Below, piece by piece: positions 15,351 through 17,804 of a stretch of 17,804 bases of DNA. The position numbers were made by a program, and so were the translations under genes. The DNA is from Symbiobacteriaceae bacterium (GTDB lineage Bacteria > Bacillota_E > Symbiobacteriia > Symbiobacteriales > Symbiobacteriaceae), in contig DAHVXO010000237.1 of assembly GCA_027356675.1 (NCBI GenBank), positions 1-17,804 on the forward strand. Direction: 5' to 3'. The first letter of the stretch is position 1. Every line of letters starts with the position of its first letter. Under the pieces are notes generated by a model. The model was not told the origin of the DNA. It searched no databases and saw only the letters and a program-made list of their open reading frames with translations.

Positions 15351-15387
15351 AAAGATCCGGACGCCGGATACGGCGCCCGGATCTTTT
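15351..15387 (-). terminator. Strong intrinsic terminator after the cupredoxin gene
   Basis: AAAGATCCGG (15351-15360) pairs with CCGGATCTTT (15377-15386), and after one A-C mismatch CGCCG (15362-15366) pairs with CGGCG (15371-15375) around the tetraloop GATA. The 16-position stem has A and T runs on both flanks. It lies 24 bases past the cupredoxin stop codon and separates that gene from the dehydrogenase operon. Confidence 0.8.
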
Positions 15388-15410
15388 GTTCATCTCACCT
15401 CGCAGCACCC

Positions 15411-16118
15411 CTACTCGACCACAATGCTGCCCTTCATGCCCTGCTCCAGGTGCCCGGGGATTTCACATTTGTACTCGTACGTACCCTTCTTCCGGTACTT
15501 GACGGCAAACCCGAGGTCCTGGCCGGGCTCCACCTCCACCTCGAACTCGGCACTCTTGCCATCGATCACCATCTCATGCTTCTGGGTGGCGCTGTTCTTG
15601 ACGCCGAATTCAAGCAGCGTGTCCACCCCCGTGGTGACACTTCCCGGGTCAAACTTGAAATCGGAGAGGGTCATCTTGATGTCCTGCATCTTCTCCTCGC
15701 CGCCACCGCCCTCGCCCTTGGCGAATTTGGCCACGGTGCCCTTACCCTTCACCACGATCTCGCCCTTCATGCCCTGGTCAAGATGACCCGGCAGTTCGCA
15801 CATAATGGCATACGTACCAGGCAGCCGAAACTTTATGCCGAAGTTGACCTCCTTGCCGGCGTCGACCTCCAGCTCGTACTGGCCCTCCGGGGTATCGATC
15901 ACCATCTCATGCTTCTGTTGGGCGGAATTCTTCAACTTGAACTCCAGCAGCGTGCCGACCTCGGTGTTAATCGTACCCGGCGTAAACTTGTAGTCCGTGA
16001 CTGTGATACTCACGTCTTGCTGCTTCTCCTCAACCTCCTTCTTGGATTCCTTGCTGCACCCCGCGGTCAGACTGACCATCAGCAAGAGAACGAACACCAC
16101 CCAGAGTCGTTTGTGCAC
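15411..16118 (-). CDS. Lipoprotein with two tandem cupredoxin (type-1 copper) domains
   Basis: A 235-residue exported, lipid-anchored protein. The signal peptide ends in the lipobox SLTAGC (C21), followed by a charged linker. Two cupredoxin-like domains follow, about residues 35-123 and 145-235, joined by a Gly/Glu-rich linker with GGGG. Each carries a complete set of type-1 copper ligands in the order His, Cys, His, Met: H70, C107, H112, M117 in the first and H181, C218, H223, M228 in the second, in C-E-[LI]-P-G-H-L-[DE]-Q-G-M. The domains are clearly duplicated (both contain TLLEF, KNSA, QKHEMVID and GTY). It should carry electrons or bind copper at the outer membrane face. The start is GTG 16118 with AAGGGGG 7 bases upstream. 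It is monocistronic, ended by the terminator at 15351-15387. No partner oxidase is in the window. Confidence 0.88.
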   Translation of the reverse strand: MHKRLWVVFVLLLMVSLTAGCSKESKKEVEEKQQDVSITVTDYKFTPGTINTEVGTLLEFKLKNSAQQKHEMVIDTPEGQYELEVDAGKEVNFGIKFRLPGTYAIMCELPGHLDQGMKGEIVVKGKGTVAKFAKGEGGGGEEKMQDIKMTLSDFKFDPGSVTTGVDTLLEFGVKNSATQKHEMVIDGKSAEFEVEVEPGQDLGFAVKYRKKGTYEYKCEIPGHLEQGMKGSIVVE

Positions 16119-16533
16119 CCCGATTCCCCCTTTGAACGATTAGCGACCAGCCCCATAATTCTGATCGGCATTAAGAATTCCGTCAGTTTTGTCTATACCC
16201 TTCTATACTAGAACTATTTTAAATTCATATTCGCATTAGTCATCTATTCGATGATGAATAGCAGAGCACGAGCATAAGAACTGTTTTTGGTATGAACTAA
16301 ATGTGGCTCGTACAAGTATGAACTGACCATTACAGACAATGGAAGCCTTTGATATACTTGGGCGCGCTACTGCTTGCCATCGCGACAGCAAGCGCCTGGC
16401 ACAAATAGATAACACCTACGTGGGCAAACCCCAGCCCTTAAAAACTTCGCCTGCGTCAAAGGATAGGGCAAAACTGGCACATGATGCTATCCGTCAAAAG
16501 ATTGAGAATAGATGCAAGGCCGGGGGTGTTTCC
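16119..16533. other. AT-rich intergenic stretch with repeats, no convincing gene
   Basis: This 415-base gap is visibly richer in A and T than its surroundings, mostly in 16140-16350. It holds TTCTATACTAGAA (16201-16213, an inverted repeat), TCTATAC twice (16192-16198, 16202-16208), CTATTC/GAATAG (16244-16249, 16256-16261), and the direct repeat GTATGAACT (16290-16298, 16316-16324). The cupredoxin promoter must lie here on the minus strand, but I see no clear -35/-10 pair. A short frame from about 16340 reads WKPLIYLGALLLAIATASAW and stops; it has no start codon and may be a decayed membrane gene. Confidence 0.5.
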
Positions 16534-16875
16534 GTGCGGCTGAGACTCGGGTGGGTTGTCGCGCTTCTGTTACTGGTTGGGGTAGTCGGACCTCGGCTAA
16601 CTCCTACCGGCGTCTCCCAGTACGCAGGCGACCAGCGCCGCTCGGCTGAGGAGGCGCTCCAAATGGCGCATATGACGCTGGAGAACCCCCTGGAACGGAT
16701 GCTGCTCGTGCAATCACTGCGCGTGCAAGAGGTCAAGCCGTTGCCCGAGGGAGCCCTGGACCACCTTGGCACAGGTCGATGTTCTCATGAAGTGCGGGTG
16801 AAGGCATACTCGCTCTTTTGGCTCCCGTACAGAGACGTCACGGTGAGGTGTGGGTCGGCGGGGGTCTCCCGTTAG
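16534..16875 (+). CDS. Small membrane-anchored hypothetical protein
   Basis: I do not recognise this 113-residue protein. It opens with MRLRLGWVVALLLLVGVVG, a basic end followed by one hydrophobic helix, which is a signal anchor or uncleaved signal peptide. The rest is soluble and probably outside the membrane. It ends with CSHEVRVKAYSLFWLPYRDV and VRC, where two cysteines 22 residues apart could form a disulfide. The start is taken as GTG 16534, since the frame further upstream is AT-rich and unlike protein; the GGGGG seven bases upstream is a weak ribosome binding site. Codon choice from here on matches the neighbours. It has its own transcription unit between the cupredoxin (opposite strand) and the Rieske-like gene. 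Confidence 0.6.
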   Translation: MRLRLGWVVALLLLVGVVGPRLTPTGVSQYAGDQRRSAEEALQMAHMTLENPLERMLLVQSLRVQEVKPLPEGALDHLGTGRCSHEVRVKAYSLFWLPYRDVTVRCGSAGVSR

Positions 16876-17015
16876 CCTGGAGTGGTAGACCAGCTATTAT
16901 TACGCTTCTCTCGACCCGTTGTCAGTGCCCGGCTCACAGGGCTAGCGGGTTCAGTGGCTCCGTCTGCAATCCGGTGGGCACGTTCGCTCAGAGGGGCTAT
17001 ACAGCGACCACTGGG

Positions 17016-17057
17016 AATAAATCGGGCGCCCGCTCTAGAGCGAACGCCCGATTTATT
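17016..17057 (+). terminator. Composite hairpin, likely terminator, upstream of the Rieske-like gene
   Basis: AATAAATCGGGCG (17016-17028) pairs perfectly with CGCCCGATTTATT (17045-17057). Inside, CGCT-CTAG-AGCG (17031-17042) makes a second small hairpin, separated by a CC/AA internal loop. The T-rich 3' arm and following bases fit termination of transcripts from the 16534-16875 gene. Its right arm also reaches the expected -35 position of the next promoter. Confidence 0.6.
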
Positions 17058-17080
17058 TAGAAAATTCTGTATGGTACACT
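17052..17080 (+). promoter_or_regulatory. Extended -10 promoter for the Rieske-like gene
   Basis: TGGTACACT (17072-17080) is an extended -10 element (TGn followed by TACACT). Seventeen bases upstream is TTTATT (17052-17057), a weak -35 that is also the right end of the hairpin at 17016-17057. The expected start of transcription would be about 10 bases before the GTG. Confidence 0.5.
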
Positions 17081-17098
17081 GGCGGTGAGGTGATGTGC

Positions 17099-17554
17099 GT
17101 GCGCAGACAGCGAACCGTGTGGCACTGGCTGCTCGGCGTCCTCCTGGCGGGCATTACTGGGATGGTTGGGACCTCTGTACTGGCCGTTCAGTTCCCTCCG
17201 GCGAAGATCGCCATCGCTACAAAGGACCTGCCGGACGTGAGCGCCCACCCGATCCCGCCGGGGACACCGGTGAAGGCCGTGATCACAGGGCGTAAGCCGA
17301 CCATGATTCTGCTCGCCCGGGACGGCGAGACTTGGCGTGCCTTCGTGAATCGGTCCACCCACCTGGGCGAACCGGTCATCTGGCGTGAGGATTACAACCG
17401 GTTTTACGATGTGTACTCCGGCGCCATGTGGGCCAAGGCGGGACGCCCCGTGGCGGGGCCGGCACCCCAAGGACTGGATTGGTACCCGGTCACCGTCGTA
17501 GGCGACTACGTCATCATCGACCTCTCCCGGCCGAGAGTAGGAGTGCGATACTAG
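17099..17554 (+). CDS. Membrane-anchored Rieske-fold protein lacking the [2Fe-2S] ligands
   Basis: A 151-residue protein with an N-terminal signal anchor (WHWLLGVLLAGITGMVGTSV) and a C-terminal domain that follows the Rieske pattern. Residues 84-91 read NRSTHLGE where Rieske proteins have a CTHLGC box, W95 sits at the usual Trp, and 102-111 read FYDVYSGAMW where FxCPCHGSxF is expected. GRPVAGPAPQGLDWYPV then matches the usual G-x-GPAP-L-YPV end. The cluster ligands are changed: Cys to S86, second Cys to D104, second His to S107. Only H88 remains, both disulfide cysteines are replaced (E91, Y106), and the protein has no cysteine at all, so it cannot bind a Rieske cluster. The start is GTG 17099 with GGTGAGG 8 bases upstream; GTG 17090 and ATG 17093 overlap that site. 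Role unknown; perhaps a structural relative of bc-complex Rieske subunits. Confidence 0.75.
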   Translation: MRRQRTVWHWLLGVLLAGITGMVGTSVLAVQFPPAKIAIATKDLPDVSAHPIPPGTPVKAVITGRKPTMILLARDGETWRAFVNRSTHLGEPVIWREDYNRFYDVYSGAMWAKAGRPVAGPAPQGLDWYPVTVVGDYVIIDLSRPRVGVRY

Positions 17555-17564
17555 AACCGGATCC

Positions 17565-17580
17565 GACCGCAGGGACGGTC
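17565..17580. terminator. Weak hairpin between convergent genes
   Basis: GACCG (17565-17569) and CGGTC (17576-17580) form a short hairpin in the 33-base gap between the Rieske-like gene and rpiA, which converge here. There is no T run, so this is a tentative terminator. Confidence 0.3.
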
Positions 17581-17587
17581 CCGGGGA

Positions 17588-17804
17588 TCAGCTCGGGGTC
17601 CTGCGTTGAGTTCGGACCTCCACCCCGTTCTGAGAACCAATCACGACGGTGTTAGCCATGCCAATGAAAAGGTCGGTTTCAATCACACCGGGCAGCAGCT
17701 TTAGCTCCCGATGAAGGGTGACTGGATCAGAGATGGAGCCGAAAGCACAGTCCATGATATAGTTGCCGTTGTCAGTAACGAGCGGAGCGTCACCCCTGAC
17801 GCGA
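17588..17804 (-). CDS. rpiA: Ribose-5-phosphate isomerase A, C-terminal part (cut by window edge)
   Basis: The minus-strand frame entering from the right edge gives about 71 C-terminal residues ending in TGA at 17588-17590. The sequence APLVTDNGNYIMDCAFGSIS, then LHRELKLLPGVIETDLFIGM and ANTVVIG, is the characteristic end of RpiA, which interconverts ribose-5-phosphate and ribulose-5-phosphate in the pentose phosphate pathway. In known RpiA the TDNGN/D segment lies near the active site, and the GVxExGLF-G stretch is the final helix-strand unit. The tail after it (SQNGVEVRTQRRTPS) is a little longer than usual. The start and catalytic N-terminal region lie outside the window. It converges with the Rieske-like gene. 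Identification is firm. Confidence 0.92.
   Translation of the reverse strand, partial: RVRGDAPLVTDNGNYIMDCAFGSISDPVTLHRELKLLPGVIETDLFIGMANTVVIGSQNGVEVRTQRRTPS

Noticed and set aside
16339..16533. N-terminal extension of the small hypothetical gene from ATG 16339
   Set aside because: The first 65 codons lie in AT-rich DNA, show no protein-like pattern, and would bury the signal anchor that starts at GTG 16534.
16870..16990. Possible tRNA (segment with GGAGTGGTAGACCAGC and GGTTCAGTGGC)
   Set aside because: D-arm-like and T-arm-like words occur, but no cloverleaf, acceptor stem or proper T loop can be built.
1..17804. CRISPR arrays, insertion sequences, integrases or prophage genes
   Set aside because: I found no repeat-spacer array, transposase, recombinase or phage-like frame on either strand.

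Overview
The window is GC-rich bacterial DNA. Strong AGGAGG-type ribosome binding sites, frequent GTG/TTG starts, lipoproteins and ECF transporters point to a high-GC member of the Bacillota (Symbiobacterium-like would fit). This is an inference from style and gene families; nothing in the window fixes the taxon.

Layout. (1) 1-1958, plus strand: the C-terminal end of one acetamidase/formamidase, a small MoaD/ThiS-type beta-grasp protein, and a complete second acetamidase/formamidase carrying a Cys4 zinc-ribbon-like insert. (2) 2004-3179, minus strand: a CPA2-type cation/proton antiporter interrupted by an in-frame amber codon. Its leader has a good promoter, folded segments and an intrinsic terminator ahead of the start codon, as in an attenuator or riboswitch. 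(3) 3423-10670, plus strand: a GntR/UTRA regulator with a perfect 12-bp palindrome against its -10 box. It is followed by a complete BMP-family (nucleoside-type) ABC importer (lipoprotein, double ATPase, two permeases) and a cytosolic alkaline-phosphatase-superfamily hydrolase. (4) 10758-15146, minus strand: a zinc-dependent MDR dehydrogenase, a fused double EcfA ATPase, EcfT, and an unusually long QueT-like S component, i.e. a complete ECF importer. A hairpin-rich, roughly 200-nt leader precedes the dehydrogenase. (5) 15411-16118, minus strand: a lipoprotein of two tandem cupredoxin domains, both with intact type-1 copper ligands, followed by a strong terminator. (6) 16119-17098: an AT-rich patch, a small membrane-anchored hypothetical protein, and a composite hairpin next to a promoter. 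(7) 17099-17554, plus strand: a membrane-anchored Rieske-fold protein that has lost three of four cluster ligands. (8) 17588-17804, minus strand: the C-terminal part of ribose-5-phosphate isomerase A, running off the right edge.

How the genes may work together. The centre of the window holds two convergent uptake systems, each with a soluble enzyme in its operon. The BMP importer and phosphohydrolase, under a GntR-UTRA sensor, suggest uptake and processing of a nucleoside-like or phosphorylated compound. The ECF importer and dehydrogenase suggest uptake of a micronutrient-like molecule with an oxidisable group. The amidases would release ammonia from small amides. No substrate can be read from the sequence.

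The items most worth a second look are the cluster-less Rieske protein, the attenuator-like antiporter leader together with the amber codon, the structured leader before the dehydrogenase, the double cupredoxin, and the MoaD-like protein between two amidases.
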